A DNA stretch of 64,000 bases from assembly GCA_902702965.1 (NCBI GenBank), contig CACRXP010000616.1, positions 233,468-297,467 on the forward strand. Reading direction: 5' to 3'. The notes below the pieces were generated by a model, which worked only from the letters and a program-made list of their open reading frames with translations, was not told the origin of the DNA and did no database searches. Made by a program: the position numbers and the translations under genes. The DNA comes from Spirometra erinaceieuropaei (taxonomy: Eukaryota; Platyhelminthes; Cestoda; Diphyllobothriidea; Diphyllobothriidae). Within the stretch, counting starts at the first letter, position 1, and every line of letters begins with the position of its first letter. Positions 1 to 14,100 of this stretch are shown piece by piece.

Positions 1-3000
1 GGTGTATCGTGCAAGGGTTGATTCGGAGTTACTCTCCATGCTAATCAGTAATGAAAAGACATACGACCAAAATTTTCTGGTTGAAAATGCAGCTTCATCT
101 CTCGTGAGCTTCAGCAAATGACTTGTGAACGCGCAATCGGAAGAGATACCTTTGGCCCAGAATGTTAGCTTTGTGGAGCAGGGAGTAGCTGCAACTTTCG
201 CTGGACATTAGGCATTTTAGATCCGGACGGTGGAAGGCAAAAAACGGATATAAAAAACCCTGAACAGACTGAGGTTTGAGGAGAGGCAAAGCAACTGCCT
301 GATCCAGTGGCAGTCCTAAATATGCAACAGGTATTCTTCTATCTCGCACATCTTGAGTGAACGGAATTAAGGGCCCTAATAGCACGCCGTCGAATTAGGC
401 GTCATTGGCAAATCCAAGTTGCGCTTAAATGCTCTTATTTCAACGTCTGTGTGTACGAGGGAAACGTGATAGCCGAGGATGAAACTTTTTTCACTTCTGC
501 GCAGGCAAAGAAGAATAGAGACGGTGAATAACGGTGAAAGTGCTCGTTGTTTGTATAAGAAGCCGGATTCGACGCAAGCCTTCATGCAATCTGAAGTAAT
601 TCAACAGTTTTTATAAACGTGTAGGGGCTAAAAAACACAAATGCTGTCAGAACACGGCCAGTTTCAAAGGGACGGAAGCAACGAAGAACCCAAGAGACCC
701 GGAATGCGATCAATGAATCGAAAATTGTGTTCACCTGTGCGCGAGGGTGATCAGAAATCGCTCACTCGATGAAATGTGAGGAAATCTAAACAGAATGTCG
801 ACAGAAGTCTAAAGTAAGAGATTATCCTGAGAGGAGGCTGCGTGAAACAGAAGTATGCGCATCAGGTCACATCATATTTTCCTCTATTTGTAAAAACTGC
901 TTTTTGATTGCCTCAATAAGAGAGTTCTCTTTCGATGATACTTCGATCCCTGACTGCACACCCGATTTTCGAAGCTCGGATCAGCTGATGGTCGAGCAAC
1001 GCCGTCACGTCATATCGGTTGGAATCAGAAACATTCACTCGCGTAGCAGGAGTGCGTACCGTTCTATCCAGACTGGAGGGCACAAATCAGCGTTTCCACC
1101 TTGTCCCCGTCTGAGCGTCTCTACAGCCCACTTGAGTGGCTGCATGTCAACGTACAATCAATAACTGATAAGGATTTACTGACAGGGACAGTGTGATGGC
1201 CATTTCTGTCTTATTTGTTGTCAACAGCCGGGCATGCTACGATGGTGGGCAAAAATAGGGTGTAGGACCCACAACTAACTTGTGCTAGTCCGTAGACCGT
1301 GTCATACGTTGAATGGTAGTAGATGAGGTTTTACGGGTGGGAAAAAACACAGGACGGAGAGTAAGAAGGCTCAGAAAAGGTTTAATTTCTGTCGGAGTGT
1401 TACATTGCGTTGTCATTTGGCAATGAAAGTGAGCGCAATAATTATAAGACAAACAGGAAGCAATTTTCAACAAATAACGGACTTTGAATAAAGCGCCGCT
1501 GGTAAGTCGATATTTATTCCGGAAGGGAAGGACATTTCAAGCAATGGGAACGGTAAACAATAAGTGATGTTCACAGTCACACTGAATGTTAGGGTATATT
1601 TTTGTAGTTGCCGTCATCCAGTGGGTTTTACACCCTATCGTTATCCAATGGTGGTTTGCAAAGCCAAAATTAGATGCTCAAATTAGGGGATTACTGAGCA
1701 GTGCTCACACCACTGCACTAATGAGCTTTAGTCATGTCGACCGGGATCGCGAGAATGACCATGGCGCGTAACAGTCTCTCTTGACTGCAGAATGGAAATA
1801 AGAGTTTCCGTTTTGTCTGTGTGTTGTTCGAACAAGAAACGGAACTGCTCAGTTGCTTTACAATAGGACTAGATAGCCGCATGACATTGCCATGTGGTTG
1901 AGCCTTCTTTTAAGGAAGCCTAACCCTCTGAAGCCAGATAAGGCAAGAAGTAATTCATTGTCACTAATTAAATTAGCGTATGCGGAAATTCGATTTCCAC
2001 GAGACAGTGAAACAAATTTTCTTGTCATATAATGAAATAGTCGAGTCACCGCATTTCCGGTGTGTTGTAGGGGGTAAGCTCTACTAGTAGTGCCGAGGAT
2101 GTATTTGTAACCCTAACACGGGAAAATAGGGCAGTTTATTGGTAGCAGCGTCTATCTAAATAGAAACAAAAACAAAAACTGCTGCTCCGAAGTGTGGCCA
2201 ACTGCTGAAGTGGATATAAATATAAACTTTCGGGGTGCCACAGGGGGAAATTAGACTGTTATGGCCAAGAAGCGATGGTGTTATGGAAGAATAACTAGAA
2301 TTCGATTACTGACGACTGCAGAGTGCGATGTGTGAAGTGTTTCTTATAGACAATATTGCTTTTATAACGGTTTCCTGAATACTATTTAGTGTACGTCATC
2401 AAGTAACCCTTTACTTTACGTTAGAATGTTGTTCTGTTTTGTCCGCCGAAAATACGCAAAGCTTTCCCCTTTCCCCACCCACCCGTTTTCACTTCTCCAC
2501 GAATCATTATTACTTTCCTTTCATGGGCCTTAAATACGCGTGTAGGCCCATTATTCTCATCCGCCGATAGTTAAAGCATGCAGGTTAGTCACAAAATATG
2601 AAGGCACCGAAGAATATGCATAGTAAAAGGTCAGGCTATATAGCATTTCCACAAATGCATATGAGAACCCATACTTCAGATTATTCATGCCTCGAATTTA
2701 AAGTAGTTAGGCCCAGGTCTTTAGAATGCTTTTAAAGAAGCATGCTTAGTGCATTAGAACCTGGTGGTGTGCAGTCAAAGTGTTTAATGCGCTTTTCGGA
2801 ACTTATCGTCCAAATTCTTCCCTATTATCATGCTTGAACCACTTGGCATGAACTTCCGCTACCACTTGCATTGCACAAGTGTTTAAATACGCACCGCCAG
2901 CTTCTTTACCAGCAAATAAAAGCTGTCATAACGCGTTGCTTTTCAAGTAATATTATCTATGCTCCGGACCGCATGACTGCCTTTTGGATATTAACAATAG

Positions 3001-4917
3001 CATGGAGTTAGGAGTTTTTACTACATAAAGTTTGTGTGTAAAAGCTTCGTCACGCCCACGTTTTTTGAATAAAAAGATGAATATTTGGTGTGATAGCATC
3101 GACTTGCACATGGGAGCTGCATTCAACATATCTCATTCATTCAGAAGCTGTCAGAACGTTATAAACCCTGTCGGTCAGGGCCGTTTCCTGAATTTAACCA
3201 TGCTTTCCGAACGCTAAAGACTCCCGGCCTATTACGCTCCTCTGTGGACAATAAGACCGCCATGTCAATGTGGCCGGTTTGAAAGTGATCTGAAATTCTT
3301 TGAAAGATATGTTGAAGGGGTACAACGATCTCTTAGGGGGTCACTTTCTCTGCTTCGTCAACCGCAGTCATAGTTTCCGTGAGCAGCTGGAAGCTGGATG
3401 ATACAGCGGTCGATGAGACAAGGAATCCAGGCGAAAAAGCAGGGGAAGTGTTGTAGGTTCTGACCAACCTAGGTTGAAAGTCAAACAGTAAATTTGCCTC
3501 GCCTGAAAAAGTATTTTTAGTAATAAAATATGCTAATGCAACTGGAATTCAGCCCCACAGAGTGACAGTATCAAACAAGATGAAGGATATTTCGCAAAGA
3601 GACCTACAGGAAATTCTCCTACGGTCTGTGTAATTTCATAATACGACAGTAGACAGTTAGCCAGGCGTCCACAGACACTTCGGCAGAGTCATTTTCCAAT
3701 CCGTCAAGACAGATTACCCCAGCTCTTTCCCCTCCTCCTTTTCAAAGTTAGGAACCTCACTAGCCTACCATTTCCTTTACAGTTTCTTCTCAAATTCCAA
3801 TATTCTGTATGACTGTGCAAGCCTAAAGACAGAACATCGAAAATTAATGTTGCAAAGTTGTCTTCTGGAAGAGAAAATTCAATAAATATGGGAGATAAGT
3901 GTTACCGTACACATAAAATCGAAATAACAAGCAAGGGGAACAGAAGAGAGGGTAGCCCACCTTCAAAAATTGTTCGGTACTTTATAACTCTTCTTTACCA
4001 AATGGCATTAAACGGAGACAGTAAAAAAAACATAAGTTCGTAATCGTATCTTTCGATGGTCTTGACATTTTTTTGCATCAGACTCCAACTGGCATATAGC
4101 TAGCGTAAAACTTTTATACGAGTCTGTTATCGTCGTTACATCTGCTTCTGTAGTAACGTCAACCTTGTCCAAATTAGTCAGGAGCTCTTTAACATTCTTC
4201 CATATACATGAGTTCCCCGCCTATGCGTATAAATCTCTCAAACACGTGTTCATTTCCTTTCATCTATCCGTGCGTTTCGAACCTCCAACGTTATTCCATT
4301 ATGCAATGACGCACTGACGTTCAACTGCGGGGCAAATATTTTTTACAATCTTTTTACCCTTTTCCTTGCCCCCTTATTAGGGTAAGAACTGTCTGACCAC
4401 TAACAGAACTAGAGAACACGGATCGAGTCTGCCTATGACAGACGAATATGCGTGAGATAGTAGTTCGTCATCATGCGGACAATAGTGGTTTTCCAAGTTT
4501 ATTACATTGTTTGACCCGGAAAGGTGCGGGAGGTCCAGTACCCGCGGTAAAGATAAGATTATTGCCTCTTATTGTGTTAGCAATTTTCCTTTCACAATAT
4601 GCGCCCCGGCGAATGACATGACAATGTGCCTTCTTGTCTATTAAGTTATACTTTGTTGCCTTGACCAACCATTGTTAAACTGTGGTTTAGTTATAAGGGA
4701 CAAGAGCTTGTATATTAACTTAAGCAAAGGTACCTTACAGCCAATTCAAGGAGGTTTTAGTTTCCAGATTGTTATTCCCCCATGGCTTAAGGGCCCTCAC
4801 CTACTGAGTGTTTGAACTAATTTCGTAGCATAAGATTGGAATAAAGTCGAGGTAGAAAACACTGAGATCCGGACGCCAGCGTCATCGCTCTCTTTGAAAC
4901 CTTGTTACCCCTCGCAG
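1..4917. other. No recognised gene; possible upstream semaphorin intron/exons
   Basis: I looked for N-terminal sema motifs and saw none in the open frames here. Apart from a degenerate SINE-like fragment near 1.2 kb, the stretch looks like unique, AT-balanced intron or intergenic DNA. The semaphorin needs an upstream exon ending in phase 1, so a short undetected exon may lie here. Confidence 0.4.
1189..1250 (-). repeat. Degenerate fragment of tRNA-like SINE (family S)
   Basis: The stretch containing GATGGCCATTTCTGTCTTA followed by TTGTTGTCAACAGCC matches, with many changes, the body of the better copies at 18.1-18.4 kb and 62.5 kb. Only the central part is recognisable. Confidence 0.45.
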
Positions 4918-5150
4918 ACGTCCAGTTAAAAACCAGTTTGCTAACAAAGGGGAATGCTTTATTCTGTAGGGGCCCTACTTTAAGACAGCACTTCTACTCT
5001 GTGTATTTCAGCCCTGCGCCTGTTGGAAGTGCCGTTTGCGTGTACGATGTAACAAGTCTGGAGAACGCCTTTAAAGGTCCAGTAATTCCGACTTTCTCGT
5101 CATCCGGTAGATCGCGACCTGAGCCACGCGAAAACCCCTTTCCAAACATC
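4918..5150 (+). CDS. Semaphorin exon: middle of sema domain
   Basis: The open frame reads through FYSVYFSPAPVGSAVCVYDV and then a SLENAFKGP segment. This matches the sema-domain signature in which a VFTSP-like strand is followed by GSAVCVYD and F-x-GP. The exon is bounded by a pyrimidine-rich acceptor (AG at 4916-4917, phase 1) and a donor GTGAGT at 5151 (phase 0). An alternative acceptor at 5010-5011 would shorten the exon to 5012-5150 but would drop the well-matching FYSVYF segment, so the longer version is preferred. The upstream partner exon must end in phase 1 and was not recognised. Confidence 0.85.
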
Positions 5151-8100
5151 GTGAGTCTATACATGTATGCCGCAATATTTAATACCTCAAAAATTAGTGA
5201 CCATTTACCGAACTTACTAATTTGTCTAAACCACTGTGGCGGTGGGGGGAAGGAGGAAGAGCGGGAACAGGAGCGAGAGGATTTGCTCAAAAACGTGGCT
5301 ATTCGTCATCCAACAAATATCCTACAGCTCACAAAATGCTGAGCGAACATAGCATTCAGTTAGATCATTGAACGCAACATAATACTTGTCAAAGTGCGTA
5401 CATAGTACGAAAGTGGAAGGCTTCGGCTCAGAAAAAGGCCAACACAGCCAGCCTTTTAGATGCTGTTGTTTGAACTGTATCAGTTTCAGTCTCCTGTGTT
5501 GTTAACAACTACTCGGAAATTAGACCTTTCGGCCTCCGCATCACAGAAGAAAAGAGGTCGAATCCCGAATCGGACTTGCAAAACATTTGTGGTGAGGAGT
5601 TGTCTGTGTTTTTGAGTTGAGTCACTGTATTATTTTGTGTTTGGGGCTTTCTTCTGGTCCTTGCTTTATTGCAGTTTGTTTTACAGTCATAGCACCATTA
5701 TTCGTTTGATTGTTAACTCTCTTGAACCCTCCGAGGGCAGTTTGGATGTCTTAGTTATTCATGGAATTCCCGAATTCGTCCTCCTCATAGCAGTTTTGTT
5801 GAAATCGAACACTTATGGCACCTCATTCCAAAGTAACTTAGTAAACACAATTGGCCTTACGTTAGTTACATATTATTATAAGCAAGCCCGCCGGACACTG
5901 TGCTCTTGATTAGCGCGTCCCTGCGGCTGTCTTCAGGCCGAATGTAGGCACTAAAGTAACGTTACTGGGACAAAAAACCCATGCAATTCGACCGTCTTAT
6001 CGTGATTACCAGACTGAATACGGACGATTTGGTTTCAAAAATAGGACTTGAATCTACAGTATCGGCAGGCGATCGCAAAGTGTTGACTATTTGGTGTGGG
6101 AAAAGGAACTCATCCCGGCCTCCTTCTATGTGTCGGTAACATTTCATAATTAATAATTGTCATCTGTTATATGACCGCAGTTTTAAGAGGGCCCGTGAGA
6201 CTCTTCTCTTCCAACGAGTATTTCCTCGACTGAAAACGAACCTTTGATCAGTCCTACCATCGCAGAGTCCGCACTCGCAAGGCATTCCGAAGTGGGATAT
6301 GACTAGTTCCTTCCGTGTTACCAACGTTCTGCTGAGTCTGAAATCATGGACAGCGTTGAACACTCTCTAAAGAACTATTTTTGTTTACTTTACTTAGACC
6401 AGACAATTTTGACAAGAAATTTTGCTCCCGACTGGCAATTTGAGATCCTAACAAGCTAGGCACTTTCTTTAAAGTAGGATAAAATTTGAGTGCCCTCACT
6501 TGTCGCTGTCCAGATTAAACAAACAGCCGACGCACTACTGCATGCATTTTGTTCATAATGTCAAAACATGCTGGTGATCGTTAGGGGCGTCTGATACATT
6601 CAGATTCGTAAACATCTGGTGACGTTTTCATTGTTGTCCAATGCTAGAAGCGCCTCAGTATCTACACCTCGGTGTTCCAGCCAATCACAACCCACATCCA
6701 GATTGCCACTTCTACAACCCCTAAGGACCACACCGCCCAGACTTCCGAACCCTTTTATTCATGAAGTTCCCTTTGAGTTAGCTACCCCAGGTGTTCCATT
6801 TGTTTAGCTGACCCCAATTCACAGACTTACGGCGTCCTCCGCTGCATATTTTACTCGCGTGCATACCTATTACTCACCTACCTCCAGTACGAATCAACAA
6901 CCCATAATCGCCTTAAGCCAGAACTCCGAAAAGTCCTATCTATCAGACTAAAGGGACCGAACTCGAACATGACTGCAGAATTAAGTCTGTTAGGTAAACT
7001 GACCTGTACAAACAGGCCTTTTGGCTTCAGCTAACCCACTTCTAAGATTTCCAGTCTTTTCTGAGACTCATAAATCACTTTTAGGGAACCGTTGAAAAGG
7101 CACTTGACTTCTGGATTAACCTCTGTTCTGCCAAGTAATTTACGGAATGGGGATTCCCAGAAAGAAGTTCGCGATATCAGTGAACTGGAAAGAATAGCAT
7201 TACATGCGGCCGAGGCAGCAAAAATCACCAGGTAGTGGCGTTGACCAATCTGGCCTGGTTACAGGATGGAGTTCTACATCAATTTTAGGCCCTCAAATTT
7301 CAATCCAGGACCCCTCCAGACGGTCGTACAGCGGCTAGCTATCAATAATTAAGGCGTTTCTCCAAGCTAAGCACATATCTCAGAAAACAAGATATATCTC
7401 GGAAAAACAAGACTAGATTACCCCATTCCGTTCTGTACCCAGATAAAAAGTTCAAACGCCCCTCCCAGGTGACTCTGATTGGCCTCGTTACAGCCAGCAA
7501 AATTCGACCCCTTGGCTGAACTGGTAGGGCCCAATCCCCTCTTAAACCAACAGAATGCTTAACTCGAACCGCAGTTTTGCCCGCAGAGTCTTTTTATGTG
7601 GCCTCCTCCTGATAATGGGGGCTACGTCAAATTGGCTATTTTTAACGTGAGTTTGCACATTAATATGGCTTTTCTAAGATAAAAGTCAACTCTAACACGT
7701 TCAGAATCTAGTCTGATAATTACAAAGAGTGAGAGAACCAGTCCATCTTACTACGCTAGGTACGACCGCTTTATCTATAAAAACAAATGTCCCCGTGAAG
7801 CCTAAAGCGGACTGACATTATCTCCCGCTAGCCTGATGGTTCGTTTCCTTGGTTTAATGATTTCTAGCCCCCCTTTGGCCACTTTCCTGTTTAGTGCGAG
7901 AAGTTCAGTTCTGGCAATTTGACCGAAGAGGAGGTGTCCATGGGACGAACAGAGGCCATTTACCTTCGTCGTCACATACCAGTACTTCCCATCTTCGGAC
8001 ACGCAGTCGCCATGGTTTCCGGAAGATCATGGACTTCCATAACGGGGTACCAAGTGGCAACCACGAGAGCGTCTAGAGCAGTCGTGAACTTTGTCAGCAC

Positions 8101-11100
8101 AGTCCTCTGGCTGGGAATGGAAGACCAGTTACTTCAACTAGTCTTCTACGAGGGTACCAGGTTGGCAAGTGCCCAGGGTTTTACAACTTCTCCCATTCTG
8201 TTTGGAACATGTGAACTGCGCACTATTCGGCTTGGGCGGCAACAAACCCATACGGAGCTCCTGCATGTGACCCCTGCCAGTAAGCAGTCTCGCAGTGCTC
8301 TCAAGGACTCATCTGCCCTCAGCATGCGGGAACCCTGGATCCAGACCCAGACGAGCGGCGAAGATGAAAGGACCGTGAAAGCATTTGCGTCACATGGCCC
8401 AGAGGTGATTGCAAGCCTACTACTGGAGGTCAGTGCAATTAATTTTTATAGATGCACTTGCCATCTCTCGGAAATGTTTAGTTCTATCATGATTTTCTCC
8501 CCTGACGGAAGCTGAGATTCAAGTAGGTTTGCCAACCTAGTAGGAAGTTTCTTTGTTTAGAGGTAAAAATTACGACATGTAATCAATTTCTGAAACAGTG
8601 CCAAATATTTTTACAGCTTCGAGCATTCTATAACAATAACGTGTTCCTGCTGAAGCTAAATGACCAGCAACTCTTTCTTTCCTGTGTCCGCTTGGTGAGC
8701 GGCTTTCGCGACTGCAGGCGACTCTGTGCAGAGAGGTTGTCCCACGCGACCAAACAAGCTCACTTGACTTGCACGAAATGAAGGTCGAGTGTTTAGCTGT
8801 AGGTCCAGATTTTTACCTTGCTATGGAAGTGAATATTTTCCCCGAGGCGACTTATTGTCTGTATCGAAACAATACTCTTAACAAGGGACCACACATTTTG
8901 GTTACTTAGCATATTCCAAGGTTTACTTATACTGACGCCTTCAGCCTGTGCAACGATTATATATTTAAACAAACATGCTTCCAACAGTAAGGAATTTCGA
9001 CGACCAAGCGTTAAGTGCCCGATACTTTGAAAGCAAACAAGCCTTCAACAGGGTAAACCTGCGCTGCTCACGGCGGCGTCGACTGCTGGTTAAAAACTAT
9101 TCACAAGACTAATGATAATAGTTGTTTCATTGAGCTCCCGTGAGGGCACTGCCAGGACAATTCGTGTCAGTACCCAGCGTCGAACTTCGTAAGGCTCTGA
9201 GGCCTGGTATGCCGAGGAGGGTCGCGCAACGACCAGTACATGCTGTGTCCTTATGTCAGGCTTTTGGTGCTTCCCTGTTTCTGCTGTCCATTGTTTTAGC
9301 TTACTTCGAAATCCTAGTCTCAGGACCAGTAACGCGATTTCTGGCGAAAATTAAGAGGTCGAAAATTAGAGCGGGCGGAGCGATGGTGTCCCTTGACATC
9401 ACGCAATTCTTCGTCTCAACCCTGTAACCTTAGGGCCGTGGGCGGATTGCTGGTGAGTGACTACTACGAAATATATGCATTGATGAAGCACACTAGTCTC
9501 TGACGGGTTTTCCGCTCTCTGAACCCACTACTTATTTTGCTATACAGGGATTGGAAGAGCAGATGTCCCAAACTTGCCAGCTGACATTCTGCGTTCAGCC
9601 AATCAACGACACGTGCGCCGTAATCAAAAGGGAAGTGACCTCATAAGTTTGTAAGATCTTAAATTCCATTTTTGCTCGCACCCAGTCCACGACGAGGGAG
9701 GAAGGGGACAACCGGTTGCTGTTCCTGAAGTCATTGTCTTCCAGAAGAGTGACGGCGCATCAAATCCCGTCTTACTGAACCACGCACAAACCCTCTACTG
9801 GAGAGTGGAAACACAGTGCAGCGCGGTAGACAGTAAAGCGGCTAATCTGAAATTTCTCCACTGCAGGCAGATGTATGAACAACAAACTGTGGCTGATGGA
9901 CTTCGGCCCGAATACTCACATCAAAATTTAGTCAGAGCCTTTAAGTCTCAAAGAGACTGATTTGCATCACGTTAGCAATAAATTTCTGAGGAAATTAAGA
10001 AACTGCTATTTCAGAACTGGAGTATCTACCAGAAAGCACACAGGGAACACCGGAGAACCCATTGATGAGCCGAACACCTTGCAGCGATGCCATGCAGCGA
10101 TGCCATGCAGCGATAGAATATCGGTGAAACACGTGTTTGGGTTTTTAACTAGTACCTGTGCTCTCAAGTATGGTATATCGTGCTATCGCAACATAAGCAA
10201 ATGTCAAACGAAGCAGGCTACCCGATGCAATTAGATGTTTGGTGGTGGAGTGACGAAGAGGTGCGTCGGTCCGGGTAATCGACAAATGAGTCTTGGCCTC
10301 GTAGCAGGGGGTCCTTCAGTGTCATGATCGATCGGTCGACTGCCTCTTCAGGTCAGTGAGTGACATCAATCCCCAGAATTCGAAGACAGATAAGTGAGGT
10401 TAGAAACAGTGATACCATCTAACAAAGCTCACTGGACCAGAGTGCGGCAGTACAGTAATAATTTGTCCGTCTCATATGATGGAGAGCAGCATTGTTCTGA
10501 CAAGTTGCGCATCTCACCCCTGTCCTCTCTTCTCACACCAACCCCAGTTCGACTGGCCACCTCCGGTCCCAGGCCAACTGGAAATGTCTGCGAACTCAGG
10601 GGCTCGCTATTTTTAATCCGCGCCTTACGCGGACAACAATTGTGCTGACCCCAAAGCACAGAAGCCAGATTTCATCAGACTTAGCGGCCATGCAAGGACG
10701 GCGCCATTGCGGGCTGATCCCCGGTCCTAGGTAGGAGCGCCATTCCCCGTCAGTTAGTAATCTCCAGATTGCGACCGTTTTCTCTTAGTGCCAATTTGGA
10801 GCACGTGGGGTTACTCATTTTGAGGAAACTAACCACTGGATCCTTGGTCGATCAGTGTAATCGTCACCTCCCTAGTCCATCATGCACCAATGGCAAGTGC
10901 GTGTCAGTTCAACTGAAAATGACTGCACTGGACATTGTGACTGATGTGGCATAAGTCCTCCCTTCAGCTTGTTTTATATGGTAACCGCCACAAACCCGAT
11001 GTGTTGCCAATAATCTGGCTTTGTTAAACTGCGCCCTACAGAAAGCGGGTTTTTTGAGACAAAATGCACAGACAAGGCAGGCTTGACGTGTTTTGATTGG

Positions 11101-14100
11101 CTCTCTTGGCTTTAGTCTCCACTTTGGTCTTGCTGCATTCGCAGGTGTCCAATCAGTCCAACGTGCGGTCACATTTGGGACAATGGGGTATTATTTTGAT
11201 ATCGTGCATACTCCTAGTATTTATTGGTCAAACTGGGGTTGACTGATCTCAAAACTCATTGGTGAATGGCTCCTCTAAGGTTATGAGCGAGTTACCTTTG
11301 ACGAACCGCACGCCAGCAGAACTGACCTATATGGCCGCCTAAACAGGACACGGGGATAGGAAAGCCACGCCTAAGTAATGAAGGTGGACTTATGCGTAAT
11401 TCCGAAAAGTACAAAATATTCCCGTGTCCTACCCCCAACAATAGCAATAATATAAAACTACTTTTGCCCCAGTCTTGATCCTAACCTTACCCCTGACCTT
11501 AACTCTGCAGTTAACACTAGCCCCTATCTTAGCCCTAACCTTGATCCTTTTACCGTTGCCTTTAAATCTACCCTAAAGTAAAATCCTTAACCTAACCCAA
11601 GCCTTTGACCTAACTCTATTTTCACTGATAATTGGCTCAAAGCCATCCGTGTTGTAGGGGATTCCTTTTCTCGTGTCCTGTTTAGGGGCCATATAAGTCA
11701 TTCCTACCAGCACGCCATTCAGTTGACGTCGTGCTAAAATCTGTGCGGGGGCACTTCGACCATAGAACAGAAGACACCGTGCTTAAGACAATGTGATCGA
11801 CTTAATGGTCAGAGCTTTGTCAGCTTTAATTGCTATCAACGAAACTGTTCCGTGATCAAATATGTTTACTGTAAAGTGGGGTTGCATCCGCCTTTATTCT
11901 GTGCTCTTACCACCAAAATGATCAACCCAAGCTACGTTTAGGAGGAGGTGAAAGACATCGGGGCAAGAGGCGAATTCCGTCCTGAACTCTGAACTGTTTT
12001 GTCGGGCAGCGATGGCCGCTCATGAATCCAGGGCGCGCACTGACGGCGTCTGGTCTTGCTAACATACTATATGCTAACTCTATGAGAATTGTTATGCGAC
12101 TGTCTTCGAGGATTCTAAATGGGAGCTCCAAGGTAAGGCGGAACACATCCCGCATAGTCTGTCCCGTAATCGAACCAGGTCAATGGACACGTCACTCCCG
12201 TGTGAATCTGTTATATTACTAACCGTCTATATCTATCCTCACCTCTTATTTATTCACGCAGGTGAATGCAATCACCCTAGCATGAACTTTTCTACCATTA
12301 ACGAAAAATCTCGTCAAATGTGGATAAACCTAAATCTTTGTTCAGCACTGAGATCGTGCTTTCGAATTTTTGTAGTCAGACTTACAATATTACGCACTTT
12401 TGGACAGGTGGTGCAAGAATTAGGGACGTAAAATTAAGTTTCCAGCGAAGTCGCCAGTTAAGGACTTATTTCTTTTAAATTCAACACAAAAACTTTTTCA
12501 CAAATGACAATGTGCTGTCCACGCATGAAATGTTTCCTTTTAATTCGAGAGGCTCAATTCAAACAGTCGGAGGCCAGAATACGATCGCCCGTACTGCAGA
12601 TGGCCTGTCACCAAATTCCAGGAGTGCACTTACTTCCGCGTCTTTAACTTACTCCTAAACCTCCTAGCTCTAACCCTAAAACTGACGCCAACCTACCAGG
12701 AATTCAGCTTAGGGCCATCTGTAATACGCGGGTCCATACTCCAGTACCCTGTCCCTCAAACGTTTAGCATCGTAATGTGATGCATTGCGGAATCCGTAGT
12801 TGAACTCCTTCTCTTACATTTTATGACGGTACTCATGTACAAACAAAGCACAACCTGCAAATATTTCACCAACAAGCCCTCTGCCTTTTGCTGGAATTAG
12901 TACCCTTCATAGACTTCTATTGTCCTTTTGTTTACATAGGCCGGTGAACTATTTGTCACCACCAGCGCCTCCGTCTATCGCCTCACCACGGACATCTGTG
13001 ACAGTTACAAAACCAGCACGGCCTGCACGGCTTCGGCAGATCCACACTGTGCGTGGAGCACCCATCAGGCAGCCTGCATCTCCCTTCATAGGACTCTCCT
13101 TGACAAGTCTAAAAGGTCGATGTTGTCCGCTGTGACCCTCATTCCGGCTGTCGATCGGACAGACCCCAGTAGGTTGCGGTGTCCTCAGATCCAGAATCGC
13201 AGCAAGGCGGAAGGGCATGGAGGCTGGTCGGAGTGGCGTCCCTGCCAGCTCCTTACATCCTCTGTCTATACCTCTGCCGATAGTAGTGGAAACTCGGCCG
13301 ACCGAGGGGATCAGATCACCTGTGTCTGCCGTACCTGTCGCAGTACAACCCTCTGCAAGTTTGGCGAACAACAGGTGTCACAATGCACAGGTGAGTTTGC
13401 TCCGATGTATTTGCAATGCGTGACGAAACTAAGTTCTGTCAAATGAAGAATGCATATGTGCGGGCTTTAAGGGGAGAGTGGTGATGGAAACGAGCTGTTT
13501 GCTCCAACAGTCTTTGTTGACGCGTTTGAAGACTACGAGCATGATGGATCGTAGGGCTGTTGTCAGACACGTGGCATGAGCATGCTACCGAACAAGCTGC
13601 CGGCCCTCATATTTCGTGTCAAGGGTGCTGCCTTGTTTATGTGAGGTAGGTTCTCTACAGTGTGTAAAGGGGAAACTGTTAATCCCCCCCCCCAATTCGA
13701 TCTTTTCCAATCCAAATAAGAACCTTCCCCGTAAGTAGATTGCTTTGCATGGGATGGCATTATACCCTAACGTAGGTGTTAACTGGGACCAATCACTAAA
13801 TCAAACCGTTCTGAATGCTTCGTATTTTGACTGAAACTAGGAAAACAAACGTCAATATTTAGTTTGTCGCAATTTGCACCTTCCATAGCGAAAACAATAT
13901 TTGGAAAATTCTCTTAAGATAAAACATGAAACATTGAAAACTCAATGACCACACGTAATTCATTCACTAAAAGACCAGTTGGTTCCCAACACCGTATTGT
14001 TCTCGGTAGAGTTCTTTGGTTTCTTGTGCGAATTTCGTTTTCAGCTAGTGATCGGTCTGTACAATTGAAGAATTTGCTGTGTGGACAAATATTAGATGTC

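Noticed and set aside
4994..5290. 98-codon minus-strand open frame opposite the semaphorin exon
   Set aside because: It is a shadow of the real sema exon on the + strand and shows no protein motif.
7802..8002. Minus-strand frame opposite the 7.9-8.4 kb exon
   Set aside because: No motif. The + strand frame has a good acceptor, consistent phase and sema-like sequence.
9140..9427. 95-codon + frame with a hydrophobic stretch inside a semaphorin intron
   Set aside because: No homology recognised, and the phase-0 junction between the exons on either side needs no extra exon.
10085..10115. Short tandem repeat as a possible CRISPR or regulatory array
   Set aside because: Only about three directly adjacent 12-bp units without spacers, in an intron of a eukaryotic gene; an ordinary minisatellite.
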